A stretch of DNA of 64,000 nucleotides from Agrocybe praecox (lineage: Eukaryota > Basidiomycota > Agaricomycetes > Agaricales > Agrocybaceae), in assembly GCA_964017145.1 (NCBI GenBank), contig OZ024848.1, positions 2,492,501 to 2,556,500 on the forward strand, given 5' to 3'. Under the pieces are notes generated by a model. It ran no database searches. It worked only from the letters and a program-made list of their open reading frames with translations, and was not told the DNA's origin. Below, piece by piece: positions 1 to 11,141 of this stretch. The first letter of the stretch is position 1; every line of letters starts with the position of its first letter. Both the position numbers and the translations under genes were made by a program.

Positions 1-1324
1 AAAGATAACAAAGAGTTTAGTACACCTAGTGACCTACCTTTCGAGTCTCGACACTAGTAGTTAGTGATAATAACCATCTGTTTAGTAGTGTATTAGAAAT
101 AATCCATAGAATTTCTTGGAATTTAACTCGAATTTAAGATTGTGCATCAGCAGCCTAGCAGACGACTTTTGGATTCGACTTGGGCTGGTGTTGGACTGGT
201 GGGCCTGCTACGATCATCATCAAAACTCAAGTTACTTTATAAAATTGTTATTATTGTGCGTATATAAGGACTGTAGTCATGCTACTCAGAATCAACCCCA
301 TGAAATAAAAACAGTGGAATTAACCGCAGTGTACTTACTAGTGTAACTTGTAGTATATATTTAGAAAGTCATGTCGCTGAAGAGTGAATGAAAATACTGC
401 GATTATGATACGGTAATTATTATCTTAATTATCTCTGAGAGATTTAAATTGTTCTCTTCAAGAAAGGAAAAAGAAGGTAGGTACCTGAGAGAAGGGTGTA
501 CCGCTATCAACCATTGACCAACCATCGAGAATTCTTCATTTGATCGTGAAAAATAGCAAGGGGGTGAGTACTATTTAGTTTAAAATTATGGTACATTTGT
601 ATCTTTTATACTACTACTACTACTACAAGTAGTGGTGATCAGTTGTATGTATCACTTTTTGTTCTCTACATATTCTATGCTGATAATTTCCTCCTTCTCA
701 TCGACTTTCCCTCTCATTGCCGAATCGGCACTGCCAATCACGGCCATTGCCGATGATGCGTTGCTGGAAACATTCAGGCCATCCGCTTCTTCCTCTTACC
801 ATCCCGCTATCTGTCCTCTGTCCTCACGTCTTCCTCCATTCATCTTCGTTTTCCTTGTATGTTCAGCATCAAGTCTCCTGGAATAGGTACGAAGTCATAT
901 GCTAGTCATTGATCACTTTTTGACCAGGGCCGCGTCCACAGGAGTTGAACCGCATATCTGGGGTGTGTCAGAACCATGTGACATGTAAATGTTACAGAGG
1001 CCATGGGTTGAACAGTGACTTTGGGCAGGTAAGTTTCGATTCTTTTCTATATGAACCATATCATACTTGACCGCCCAGATCTTTCACCCTTTGCAGCTAA
1101 CCTGATGTATCAATCCTGGCAATTTGGACATTTCGGTATACATCATACAGGGCAGTTGCCCACCCTGGCAGTTGCCCAGCAGTGATATATCACAATGCCA
1201 TAGGCAGAGAGCAGTTGCCTTTGGTAAACATATGTAAACATTGCTCTTTTTTATGTTTTCGGACAGTAATTAGGCGCTGCAGGCGTAGTGGTTATGTTTT
1301 TTGTTGTGATATGTCAGATATATG
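1..1324. other. gene-free AT-rich stretch
   Basis: I see no coding signal that survives inspection. Reading frames are short and show no conserved motif or plausible exon chain. A short CTA/CTACTA microsatellite lies near 609-628. The motif gggcagttgccca near 1150 resembles the terminal repeats of the element at 1960-2693, so this flank may hold debris of the same transposon family. Confidence 0.5.
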
Positions 1325-1627
1325 TTCTATATATATTTTATGTTTTTTTGATGGCCTTTGCGCACCTAAAATGGGATGGGACGGGATGGATTAGAAAACA
1401 TACAACTGGATGACGTGTTATTTATAGACGGACACAGGAAACAGTGTCCCCAAAGTGCCCGACACAGTAATTGGGCTTCTGCACTGTGTCGGGCATCATT
1501 TGGGGCGCAGAAAAAAGTCAGATATAATGTAGGGATATGTTTTGATTTTTTGGGGCGCTTTGCGCCATCAAAAGAGGGTGAGAGGGGATGGATTGCAAAA
1601 CATAAAACTGGATGACGTGTTATTTTT
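1325..1627. repeat. two-copy tandem repeat with an internal perfect hairpin
   Basis: Two copies of a roughly 100 bp unit lie about 202 bp apart. The best-conserved core is at 1383-1423 and 1585-1625 and contains actggatgacgtgttattt in both copies. Each core is preceded by a T-rich run and a ctttgcgc motif. Between the copies, 1456-1467 and 1484-1495 form a perfect 12 bp inverted repeat (tgcccgacacag) around a 16 nt loop. The unit looks like part of a decayed mobile element. I see no coding function. Confidence 0.6.
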
Positions 1628-1959
1628 AGCATGCTTTGATCATTTCTGGCGTTGCTCTATTTTTATTTATGATATCATCATTTTTAGTACTATATTTAAT
1701 TTATATATTATTTATCATAGGGCTAGATTAGATTAGATATCCAAAAAAGCGAACTGTCTTCTTTTGTGTTGAGCGGCAGTTCCCTATTTGGCAATTACTA
1801 CCATTTTCAGATGTTCTTCTTACAACATGTTATTTAAAAAAAACATATATTTGACTACTAATTTGTTTTACAAAATTTTATCTACTGATGCACGGAACGA
1901 GGGCAAGAGGGAGCGAGGGACACAGCCAGTGCTCTCAGATTTATGTATGAGTGATCTAT

Positions 1960-2693
1960 AGTTGCTAGTTATAAAGTATGCATCCACAAGGGCAATTTCC
2001 CAACTGCCCAAGTGATGCATTAAGCCTTCTGGCTGGCCTATTGTGACCCTTTGTGACTTATCATGTGCAAGTCATGTGTCTGCTATTGATGGCATCAAAT
2101 TCCTTGCACATGACTTTTTGCTTGCCTCTATTTACATGTTTGGGCTCCACTCATATGTTTATATGGCCTCAAATACAAACAAATAATAAATAATGAAATC
2201 AGCAGGCAGGGGCAGGCATAATACAAAACAAACAAAGCCTTTGAGTGACTCACATCCAAACAACCCAATAAGCCAAGAGGACTTTGGACTTTGAGATTTT
2301 GCAATAAAGGCCTTTCATGCTTGATAGATGGGACTGACCAAATAAGATCAAATCTATTTTTAACTCGGATCTATTTTTAGAACACTTTACATATTTGGTT
2401 AGTTCAAGCCTAACATGGTATAGTACACATTTTTTGATGATTTATTTTGATTTGTATCTGGCTTTCTGCAGATATTTTGCATTTTGTGGCTGAACCATTG
2501 ATAATTATGTAATAAAAAATATTTCGCATAACTTTTGAATTTTTCTCTACAACTTTGATTTTTGGTAGCTGTGCACCAGATCACATGATTTTCACATGAC
2601 TACAGCTCTCTAGTCACTGTCGGTCACCCTGATACATGGCCTTGGGCAGTTGGGAAGTTTTCCCTGTGGATGCATACTTTATAACTAGCAACT
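1960..2693. mobile_element. non-autonomous DNA element with ~53 bp terminal inverted repeats
   Basis: The left end (1960-2012, beginning agttgctagttataaagtat) is matched by the reverse complement of the right end (2693-2641). Only about four positions differ over about 53 bp. The 734 bp interior holds no convincing ORF, so this is a MITE-like or internally deleted DNA transposon that would depend on a transposase elsewhere. I cannot define a clean target-site duplication: the flanks share at most a TA-like dinucleotide, so the superfamily is unassigned. The low divergence of the ends suggests fairly recent activity. Confidence 0.75.
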
Positions 2694-3617
2694 TAAGGGA
2701 GGTCATGTATGTGTTTGCCAGCAACAGGTGAGTTTAGGATTACGAACACCAACAAACGATTTCCATATGCTCGTATGTCTTTATTTCGCTATTTTATACA
2801 CTTCGGACCCTTTCAAGACCCTTTCCCTCTCCATTTTATACTATCCCTTTGACATTTGACATATGTTCCATACTATTCTATATCTCCTTTTATTACTTTC
2901 ATTATCATTCGATTTTATTGGTTTCCCTTTCATAGGTACTATATTATCGACCTCATGTACATACACACAAAACAAGAAGAGTATTCGTCCCCCCCTCTCC
3001 TCACAGCTTAGTCTCACTTCGAAACCGTCTTGAAGTCTCTCGTTTTCCTTTACTTTCATTCATACTGCGTCTCACTTCATTGCGTATACCGTCTACGTCC
3101 TTGTCCTTCATCCTTGAACGTTCCGTGTAATGTTTCCTTCGTATTTCACTTCAATCTTGCCTCGCTTCAGTCTCTCAGCAATATCTCGACCTTTGCACAC
3201 TCACCTTCGGTATCGCTCACCGACCCTCTCTAACACCTCACGAACACTCCCGAACGTCTAACGAACAACCTCGAACCTTCTGAACCTCTCAAGCCTCCGA
3301 AACCTTCATATCTCTCTCGCTCGACTCAAGACGACTCACTCGACACCTAGTATCCTTGTAGTGGCTTGCCTCTTGCTGGAACGCAGCCCAAACCTCTGTC
3401 TCGCACCCTCAGAGCACCTCTCAACGCTTGCTGAGTGTTTCTTTTGTTTTTGTTTTGTTTGCTCACGCTTCGTACATCTCTCATCTTTCCTACACTCAGA
3501 ACGTCATACGCACATCAGTGTAACCAATAACGGGTAATTACCCAATAATACTGTGTTTTTCTTGTAAGACAATTCTGTCTACTTAAAGACATCTCTGAAT
3601 ATAAAGCAAGCATAGCT
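2694..3617. other. pyrimidine-rich stretch without a recognised gene
   Basis: The plus strand is strongly C/T-biased, with recurrent gaacctctc-like words, and leads into the small ORF at 3618. It could be a transcribed leader or part of a retroelement long terminal repeat. I find no matching second copy in the window, no primer-binding site I can name, and no protease, reverse transcriptase or integrase reading frame downstream. The nature of the stretch therefore stays open. Confidence 0.4.
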
Positions 3618-3785
3618 ATGGACACCGCAATTTCAACCCCTATTCCTACATTTGCACCAGTGATTCTCCCACCTCCCTCACTCATTGTCAATCTTGACTG
3701 TACAGATCTTCTCAGTGTTCTACAGCCCTCGGTACTTGATATTGAAGACCTCGACCCAACTCAGAAACCCTTAGATATCGCCTGA
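3618..3785 (+). CDS. small Pro/Ile-rich ORF, unknown
   Basis: This 55-codon frame begins ATG GAC ACC (MDTAISTPIPTFAP) and contains LLSVLQPSVLDIEDLDP. It ends at TGA 18 bases before the ATG of the next gene model, which is in a different frame. It may be the N-terminal part of that gene separated by a frameshift, or an upstream ORF. I do not recognise the sequence and see no domain. Coding status is uncertain. Confidence 0.3.
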   Translation: MDTAISTPIPTFAPVILPPPSLIVNLDCTDLLSVLQPSVLDIEDLDPTQKPLDIA

Positions 3786-3802
3786 GCCCATCATCAACTC
3801 CC

Positions 3803-4439
3803 ATGGTGCACTTCCATCTTTATGTGGGGACTCGCCAGTGTTTGAAGGTCGCAGAGGTGTCTTCAAGCAAGAAAAGAAGTGCGCCGGCAGCACAGAAAGG
3901 AAAGGAAAGGGCTGTTTCAAGCCCACTCAGCTCTGCACCATCATCCCCAAGAGGGAGTCCATCACCAGAGCCACCTCATCATCAATCTCCTTTGCCAAAT
4001 GCCATTGCCACTTACGGGATTCAGGTTCTTATCCCACAACTGAAGGGTGCAAGCCTGCAGAATTTGCAGATGTTGATGAACTGGAATTCCTATGAGTACA
4101 AACATTTCAGGGTATGCTTAGGAATTCTCTAGATTTCGGAGAAATAATGCTAATTCAGTTCTCAAACAGGGCGCTGTTACCATTTATTGCAAGGACCACC
4201 TCGAGTCCACCAAATGCTACGTCACCCAAGACCCTAAGAAGCTCAAAATTGTGAGGACAAAGGTATGTTATTTTCATTTATGCATACTGCTGCATTCATT
4301 CTGATCAAGATGACAGGTCCTTGAAGACTTTCCCCACCTCCACAACTACGAATATGCATGGCCCCTTGAAATTGCCCTCCAGGCAACACTGAAGAGCAGC
4401 TCTGCAGGCGCAAAGCACCAGCCAGCCATCAAGCCTTGA
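3803..4439 (+). CDS. hypothetical three-exon protein, possibly transposon-associated
   Basis: The first exon encodes a basic Ser/Pro-rich N-terminus (KKRSAPAAQKGKERA, then SSPRGSPSPEPPHHQSP). Two introns with clean borders follow, near 4099-4169 and 4264-4317. The later exons carry GAVTIYCKDHLESTKCYV and VLEDFPHLHNYEYAWPLEIA, ending KHQPAIKP. The PHLxxYEYxWP pattern reminds me of short repeat-linked proteins scattered through Agaricomycete genomes, but I cannot name a family. The gene lies between transposon remnants, which fits a domesticated or dying element gene. The reading-frame break against the ORF just upstream could mean it is a pseudogene. Confidence 0.4.
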
Positions 4440-5005
4440 GAGCTGTATGTTTATTTTTAAATTTCTTGAATTCTATACCAAGTACCGCTGTAACGCAGAA
4501 AAATTATACCCATGGTACGCTCATCGTAGGATCAGCCGCTGCTTCATTTCGGTCAGGCAAAAATACATATTTTACTTGCTAATTTTTAAAAGCTTAAAAC
4601 ATGCCTCACATTTGAAATTTCGGTCATGAAAATTGTTAATAAAAATCTTGCAGTTTGATTCCAAATCTGAGGTCACAAAACTTCTATTTTTTTACCTAGT
4701 TTTCATTCTGTTCTAAGACCTAATAATTGTTTCTGTTTTTAGTTAGGACAAAACTAATGTTCTCAGACATCCTTTCAGGCCAAAGGAAAATCGTACCGAA
4801 GTTTCTAATTTTATTCAATGTATAATTCATCCTTACACTTCTCATTTATGTCAGCATTTCGGTAGAACCCAAGCGCATTACTAAAAGAGACATTTTTTCC
4901 GGTGTTTTAAGGTGACCCGAAAATATCAACATTCCAGGGTGACTGTTCGGTAGCCTAAGATCAAGACGCGACATACAGTGGAACCTTGTCCATCTTGCTT
5001 TTGGC
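4440..5005. other. AT-rich intergenic region
   Basis: I see no conserved coding signal. The motif ttcggt recurs several times (for example near 4549, 4618, 4857 and 4946). That may be coincidence in an AT-rich stretch or the remains of a short repeat. Confidence 0.4.
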
Positions 5006-5302
5006 ATGCTCCTGGGATGCGCCCTCGGATCCCTCTTAGGGACAGTAGGCTGTGCGATTCTAAGGAGTCATTTGGATCTCGGGGGCATCGACATTACTCA
5101 CGCGGCTAGAGCAGGCGCTCTCGGTGGTACCATAATGGTGCCTGTGTCGTGGATCCTTTGGCCTTTGGTAGTCAAGGTATTCATTGGGGCTTTACTCTCG
5201 CTCTACGCCATGACGGTGGACCTGATTCAGGTAGTGACTAGGATATCTATCGATCCTTATGCTCGAGCGACCGCCGAAGAGTTTGTTTTTGGGGATGTAT
5301 GA
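5006..5302 (+). CDS. small two-helix membrane protein, unknown (possibly partial)
   Basis: The 98-residue frame starts MLLGCALGSLLGTVGCAIL and has two hydrophobic stretches. One is at about residues 2-18 and is Gly/Ala-rich. The other is at about 40-75 (MVPVSWILWPLVVKVF and onward). It ends in a polar acidic tail (ATAEEFVFGDV). The frame stays open upstream of this ATG (NLVHLAFG), so the real protein may have an earlier exon. I do not recognise a family. The helix-helix layout resembles small organelle or plasma-membrane proteins, but that is only a description. Confidence 0.4.
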   Translation: MLLGCALGSLLGTVGCAILRSHLDLGGIDITHAARAGALGGTIMVPVSWILWPLVVKVFIGALLSLYAMTVDLIQVVTRISIDPYARATAEEFVFGDV

Positions 5303-6394
5303 TCAAATATGATTCAAGTATTCGACAGAGGTGTAACAGTGTCTAGTATGCAATGCCATTCCGGACTCTTTTTCCAACGTTTCGACCGAATACAGCCCTG
5401 AACACTTTGGATACATATTGTAGCTTCGAGCATCACCATCAGATAAGATAAGATACCCAAAAACGCGACGTAAAGATGGAGAATCGTAGCGCCAAACTTG
5501 GCGTAGTTTAGACACAAAAAGAGCCCAACGCGAAAGGTGCGAATGATCCTTGCAAACGCATTAAGCTCAACAGAGGGACGGTATTAATTCCACCGTTTGA
5601 AGTTCTGGTTCGTACTGCGCAGCAGTTCATATGTACCAATGGAAAGAGGTAACAAGGAGGAGAACACAAAACATCCAGATTGATCGACATGCGCAGCCCT
5701 CGTTCCGGTCAGTGATGTGCATGACCGAACGCTATGACCGGCTCATAGAAAGCACTCCAATTCTGATCCGTGAATCATGGGTGACTCACGATAGTAATCC
5801 CCGCATTGAATTTGGTTCTCGATAGAAAGTGGCCGGAGTAGTTGAGCCCATCAGGGTAACAGGAGATTCGAAGTGCCCATTGCCCAAAGAACTTTGAAGT
5901 AACAAGAATGGGTGTATCGATTGTGACCTAGTAAGATTAACCTCGAGGGTTGGGTACCGTGATCCTCTTTGACCGTATTCCCCTTCGTCAAGTGACTTCC
6001 GTTCGGCAGTTTGACTTCCTAACGAACCTGAAGTTGTGTTTCTGTGGCGCCCGCTAGTTTATTTCGAGTAACTTTTACTTGTATCGCGTCATAATATCGA
6101 GGTTGCTGTTCCAGCATTTCTAAAGCACTAAGGACCTTCAATGTTTCCTGCGCCGCAGAATGCGTTCGAGAAAACCTTGATAGAAGGAGAAATTGGATGT
6201 AGAAACGAAGACGACTGTATTTCGGGGACATAGTTAATGTCAAGAGGCGTGCCGAACACGGCGCGCGCTGCAAACTTGCGTCAATAAACCTTATTTCAAA
6301 ACTGTAAGCCACTTCGGAGTTAGCCGGTCCCACAATTCTGCGTTCACCAATAATCCAAATAGCAGTAATCAAGAGCTCGTCGTCGGTCATCAAG
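5303..6394. other. intergenic region and eL27 upstream sequence
   Basis: No supported gene. Short overlapping frames on both strands show no family motif and no consistent exon chain. The words agataagataagata near 5443 also occur near 39606, and a related agattagattagata lies near 1725. The last few hundred bases should include the promoter of the ribosomal protein gene that follows. Confidence 0.5.
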
Positions 6395-7029
6395 ATGGTC
6401 AAAGGTATGCTCGTTCGCTGTCCAAAGGCATGAATTAATGTTGATGCTATTTTTCAGTATACAAGCCCGGTAAGGTACGCAAAATCGGCAAAATATGGAC
6501 ATATATCGTGTATTGAACCCTAAATCCAGGTCGCAATCGTCCTCCAAGGCCGTCACGCCGGCAAAAAGGTCGTCGTCATCAAGCAGCTCGATGAGGGAAC
6601 CAAGGAGCGCGCTTACCCTCACGCCATCGTTGCCGGCATCGAGCGCTACCCCAGAAAAGTGACGAAGCGTATGGGCCAAAAGAAACTTGCATACAGAAGC
6701 AAGGTCAAGCCTTTCATCAAGGTGCGTTATCTTCGATATGGATTTGGATTTGGATATAGGATTAAACATTGGCGTTTTTCAATTAGGTCGTCAACTACTC
6801 CCATCTTTTCCCCACCCGTTACGTTCTCGAACTCGAAGGATTGAAGAACTCCGTTGCCGCTGACACCTTCAAGGAGCCAACACAGAGGGAGGATGCTAAG
6901 AAGACTGTTAAGAAGTTGTTTGAGGACAGATATGTTAGCGGAAAGAACAAGTGGTTCTTCCAACCTCTGAGAGTGCGTACATTGAAATGTTTAATCTGAT
7001 TTCTTTACTAACCCGTGCTTTAGTTCTGA
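6395..7029 (+). CDS. RPL27: 60S ribosomal protein eL27
   Basis: Five exons (6395-6404, 6458-6474, 6530-6721, 6787-6972, 7024-7029) join into a 136-residue protein, the usual length for eukaryotic eL27. It begins [20 protein letters not shown] (the KOW-like start). It continues through [20 protein letters not shown] and [20 protein letters not shown], and ends [12 protein letters not shown], the family's hallmark C-terminus. The first two exons are tiny and the last encodes only the terminal Phe and stop, a common pattern in basidiomycete ribosomal protein genes. The product is a structural component of the cytosolic large subunit. All splice borders are GT-AG and the frame is intact, so I regard it as functional. 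Confidence 0.95.
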
Positions 7030-7654
7030 GTGCAGTTTTTTTGTATCGTTATGCCCACAAAATCCGCTGTATGCTCTGACGACCATGCTTTCCTCACGCA
7101 ATATACTTTTCATATGATACAATATTGCAAGGATCATCGTATTTATACCTCCATCCAACAAATGCCCTATGTTCTAGTCTCTTATAATGTCTACGCTTCT
7201 CAGCCCACTGCTGGCTTGTACTCCCGCATGTCCACTCTCCGCCAGCCCTGGTCAAGAACGTTTAATTAGTGTCAGTTCTGACCGTCAGTTATATGCGATG
7301 TCCTTCGATTTGCGTATCATCTCCCGATTACTTCGTTCCGGGCAACCGGATTCAAATGCCTTATTTCGATTGTGTGTACTTTCTCTGCTGTTGCCGATGT
7401 TGTACCTGCACGCGCTTTTATTGAAGAAACCATCACGATTCCGCTGATCTTATGTGTACTGCACCTGGTTCAATGCCGCAAATATACCGAATCTAATTTT
7501 CTCTTGCATCAGATGATACAACAAACCCCTTTGAAAGCATAACCGGCGTCTCTACGTCATTTTCTGCAAGGGTTGCGCCCGCCACAAACCCAAGGGCGCA
7601 TCGTACAGTTTCACTATAAAACGACTCACTAATGCCCTCTTTTTTCGCATCAAC

Positions 7655-10076
7655 ATGCACGGTTCTGTCCCTCAGGTGTCTTCGTCAACTTTCCGGGCCT
7701 CTGATGACAGTGAAAAGTCTCTTGTCGTCGATGGTGAAAAGGGGATCGCCAACGTTGATGGCGAGGTGTTCCCTGAAGGAGGATATCAGGCTTGGTTAAC
7801 TGTTCTCGGAGCGTGCGTGTCCTTTCTCTGGTCTATCACTATCACTATCATTATCATCATCCTCGAGACTGGAACCTGAAACGTATCGCTGACTGGTTTT
7901 ACTTCAAATTCTATAGCTTTTTGATTCAATTCACAACTTTCGGGTAACTTCTTCCCACTACGCTCGTCCCTAAAGCGGACCCTTCCTCTCTTCCATATCA
8001 GAAAAATGAATGATATGCACATGTATATCTGACTTGTGTCGCGCAGGTACATAAGCTCCTTTGGGGTGTATCAGGATTTCTATGTTCGCCGATACTTGGC
8101 CAATTATAGTCCTAGTGATATTGGGTATGTGGCGATTTGTCTTTTTTTGTTATCGCTCTTCGCTCTTTTTGATTTTGATTTTTGCTGATGGGTGCACCCC
8201 AGGTGGATAGGCGGTATTCAGATCTTTTGTCATTTTTCATCTGGGATTTTTGTGGGAAGGGCTTTTGATCGTGGTAATTTGTAGGCGTCCTTTCTGTTTA
8301 TTCTTTTTCTAGAATTTTGGATAGGGACTGAATTGGGTTTTGATAGTTATCCGCTCATTTTAACGGGCGCGTTCTTGAACGTCCTTGCTCGTGGGTTATG
8401 TTATTACTTGAAGTCAAATTTTCTGCCGTTTACTAATAAGACTCGCAATGGCAGTTTTTATGTTGTCTTTATCACAGGAACACCAATTTTATCAGGTTTG
8501 CCAATTTCGCACTCGTTTGCAAGTGGAGAGAAACGTGTATTGAACCTATCCCTACAAGGTATTCCTAACCAATGGCGTTGCTTTAGGACTTTCGGGCGGG
8601 TTGTGTTATATTCCTAGTAAGCTTTAGCGCAGTTTGGTTTGGGACGTTCTATGGCCACTTGAGCTTAATCCGCTATACAAAATAGGTCTCGGCATTGCAG
8701 CTCATTACTTCAAGAAACGACGTCCTTTAGCTATGGGAATCATATCTTCCGGATGTGCATTAGGTTCGCGGCACTATCACTTATCCTTCCTCAAATATAT
8801 TTTGACGCCTAACCCTCCCGACGCGCAGGCGCCATCGTCCATCCCATTATGCTGAATAGATTCTTCAATGGCCCCGTTGGATTCCACAGGGGAATCCGGA
8901 TAAGCGGGGCCATCAATGCCCTTCTTCTCCTAATCGCGTGTTCGATTGTGCGCACGCGTTTGCCTCCCAGAGCCTCGCGTGGGTTTTCTCTGGGGAAGTG
9001 GCTTAGAGAGCCGAGTTATCTTTTGGTTTTTGTAGGGTATGTGCACATGTTTGTTTTTCTTAGTGTGATGTAGGCGAGGTACGCTGACGGGATTGCGGGT
9101 TGTGACCTAGGATCTGGTTCATATCGCTGGGAGTTTATTATCCTGTCTTTTACCTCCAACTCGCTGCGGTAACACATAGCGTCGATCCTACACTAGCTTT
9201 TTATTCGGTTCGTTATAATTTTTCAATTTTTTTTATCTATCACGAACTTACCTGACTTCCGATGAATTCCATCCCATTCGATAGCTCCCCATCCTCAACG
9301 CAGCAAGTGTCCTAGGTCGAATCATACCAGGGGCGCTCGCCCCGAAAATGGGAGCGCTTAATTTGTCCATCTTCGCAATCACGAGCTCGGGGATCGTTAT
9401 CATGTTTATGGGCTTCGTCAACGACGTATTGGGCACAGTCCTATTTGCGATATTTTACGGTGTGCTTTCTGGATGGGGTATTTCCTTGTTCCCGTCGGTC
9501 ATCGGTATGTTAATGTATTCTCTCAATTGGGCAGTAAGATCCCTTTTTAACCGTTGTTCCTTTATCATTTTTGTTTCTAAAAAGCCCTCTTATCAAAGAA
9601 CGTCGACGAGTTCGGGACGCGATTAGGGATATGTTTCCTATTCCAAGGTATGTACACATGCTTCCTCTTGAACGACCAACGACACAGGTGAATATGGCGG
9701 TTAATAATAATAACACTGGTAACTTCATGCAGGCTTCATAGGTTTATTCGGTGAATAACAACTAAGCACTCGAAAACCCGCGTGCCAACTCACCTAGATT
9801 TTTGTCAACAACAGCCAGCCCGATAGCAGGTGCCTTGCTAACGGACGATTTCCACTGGATAAGAGCGGATTTGTTCTCTGGGGTACGCAGATTGATTACC
9901 ATTTCCAGAGAGACTTAACTCTCATTCTATTCATTCGTTCGTTCGTTCATACTGACGCGACGATCCTCACTTTGTTTCTTTTGTTTTACTTTTAGAGCGC
10001 TCTTGTCCTTGCTGGTCTCCTATTCGCGGCTTCGAGGCATTTTCTGGTTGAACGCACTGGGACGAGAATACTGTAG
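7655..10076 (+). CDS. MFS transporter, monocarboxylate-transporter-like (copy 1)
   Basis: About a dozen short exons reconstruct a major facilitator of the fungal monocarboxylate (SLC16/Mch-like) type. Exon 1 carries a polar cytosolic N-terminus followed by EGGYQAWLTVLGA, which corresponds to the family's PDGGxxAWxVVxGA. Later exons give FLIQFTTFG, YISSFGVYQDFYVRRYL, DIGWIGGIQIF, VGRAFDRG, HQFYQVFLTNGVALGLSGG, HYFKKRRPLAMGIISSG, PIMLNRFFNGPVGFHRGIR, ILNAASVLGRIIPG and SPIAGALLTDDFHW. It ends FLVERTGTRIL. Some donors are weak (for example a gttatg near 8393), so exon edges there are approximate, but no frame-breaking lesion is needed. It should move small organic acids or related solutes across a membrane; the substrate cannot be read from the sequence. 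It is a paralogue of the gene at 17892. Confidence 0.75.
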
Positions 10077-10542
10077 CGAATAGCGTGATGATCGTAGCTT
10101 CAAGTCCATTAATTTAAATGTTGTACATTATTGTATCATCACAATTGACTGTACGCCATAATCCATATGTACCTTATAGTATTAAGTTTCACGTAAATTC
10201 CACAAACGAATGAATGCATTTTGTTCAATGCCGTTCGAGCGCTAGCAGAAATTTATAAACCACAACCCTTACTTACCCAGGCCTTAGCATTATCGTCGTA
10301 CGACGGCATTCATACACTCAAATGAAGTAAGTACGTACAGTATGTAAGTACCTCGCTCAGACTTTTGCCCCCCCCTTTACAAATACCCGTCGTTAAACGT
10401 TTCCGTTTCTATGTAAAAGTACTTGTGTTGCGTTTAACTAAAACTCCTTTAAATAGGTACGCGACGCGGCTCCGACGTCGCGTCGCGATTAAGTTTGGAA
10501 TACCAATACACCCTGTTTTTACGTTACGTACGCATACGCGTA
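10077..10542. other. gene-free region before the pogo-like element
   Basis: No coding signal. The stretch contains gtaagtacgtac-type words and CG-rich palindromic runs (cgacgtcgcgtcgcg near 10470-10484). Related CG-rich words occur on the far side of the element (11195-11280, 11760-11810). The element may therefore be inserted into older repetitive sequence. Confidence 0.4.
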
Positions 10543-11141
10543 CAGTCGAACCTGTCATAACCCATACCCCTCGGTGGACGTCCCAGGCTATGGGTTATCA
10601 CAGGTTATGGGTTTCGACAGGTATGCTAAAAATAGGCTTGAAAGATCACGAAAAAAAAATTGGTAAAATTGATGTCAAGCTTGCGTGCAATAGGATCACT
10701 TGAATCTTCAATGCACTTGCTGATAGTTGATAGTGCCTTGAGGACCTCACGACGATTGGGACGAGGTTCCACTGGCTAGTCATCGTCGACATCATCTCCA
10801 CCGTTTATGTCAATGTTTTCACGTGCCTTGATTGAGTCCATCACGGCGTGATAGATTTCTTTGTCTGGGTTGATTTTTGAGGTGGCCAACTGGTTCGAGT
10901 GGCGCATCACTATGACGAGTCCACTGGTGAACTAATTACATGCCTGGAACTAGTCTTATTCGGCTTTATATAGGGGTCAAACCTATGGGTTTTTCCAGCA
11001 GAGGGGTATGGGTTATGGGTTATGGGAGGTCTATGGGTTATGGTATGCATTTCCCCGCCCACCGACTTGGTGGACTGGCTGAGCTATGGGTTATTACAGG
11101 TTATGGGTTTTCACAGGTATGGATTATGACAGGTTCGACTG
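10543..11141. mobile_element. pogo/Tigger-like (Tc1-mariner) element, internally deleted
   Basis: Terminal inverted repeats of about 26 bp (cagtcgaacctgtcataa at the left end, 10543-10568; reverse complement at 11116-11141) are bordered by TA on both sides, the target-site duplication of Tc1/mariner-type elements. Inside each end lies a direct copy of a roughly 55 bp block containing tatgggttat and acaggttatgggttt (about 10570-10625 and 11065-11122), plausibly transposase binding sites. The interior retains the antisense tail of a transposase gene, listed separately. At 599 bp it cannot encode a whole transposase, so it is non-autonomous. Confidence 0.8.
10650..10930 (-). pseudogene. C-terminal remnant of a pogo-like DDE transposase
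   Basis: Read on the minus strand, one frame gives MRHSNQLATSKINPDKEIYH, then MDSIKARENIDINGGDD. An in-frame TAG follows, and then PNRREVLKALSTISKCIEDS and DPIARKLDINFTNFFS before the terminal stop. The pattern of an acidic stretch, then PxxRREALxALxT, then DPxARKLD, matches my knowledge of the extreme C-terminus of basidiomycete pogo/Tigger-type transposases. The catalytic DDE region is absent and there is an internal stop, so it is a relic. It sits inside the TIR element and gives that element its family assignment. Confidence 0.65.

Noticed and set aside
2694..3617. Long terminal repeat of a retrotransposon
   Set aside because: The pyrimidine-rich leader resembles one, but no second copy, primer-binding site or pol frame is visible.
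6019..6769. Minus-strand frames of 127 and 141 codons around the eL27 start
   Set aside because: They overlap the eL27 exons, whose spliced protein matches the whole family.
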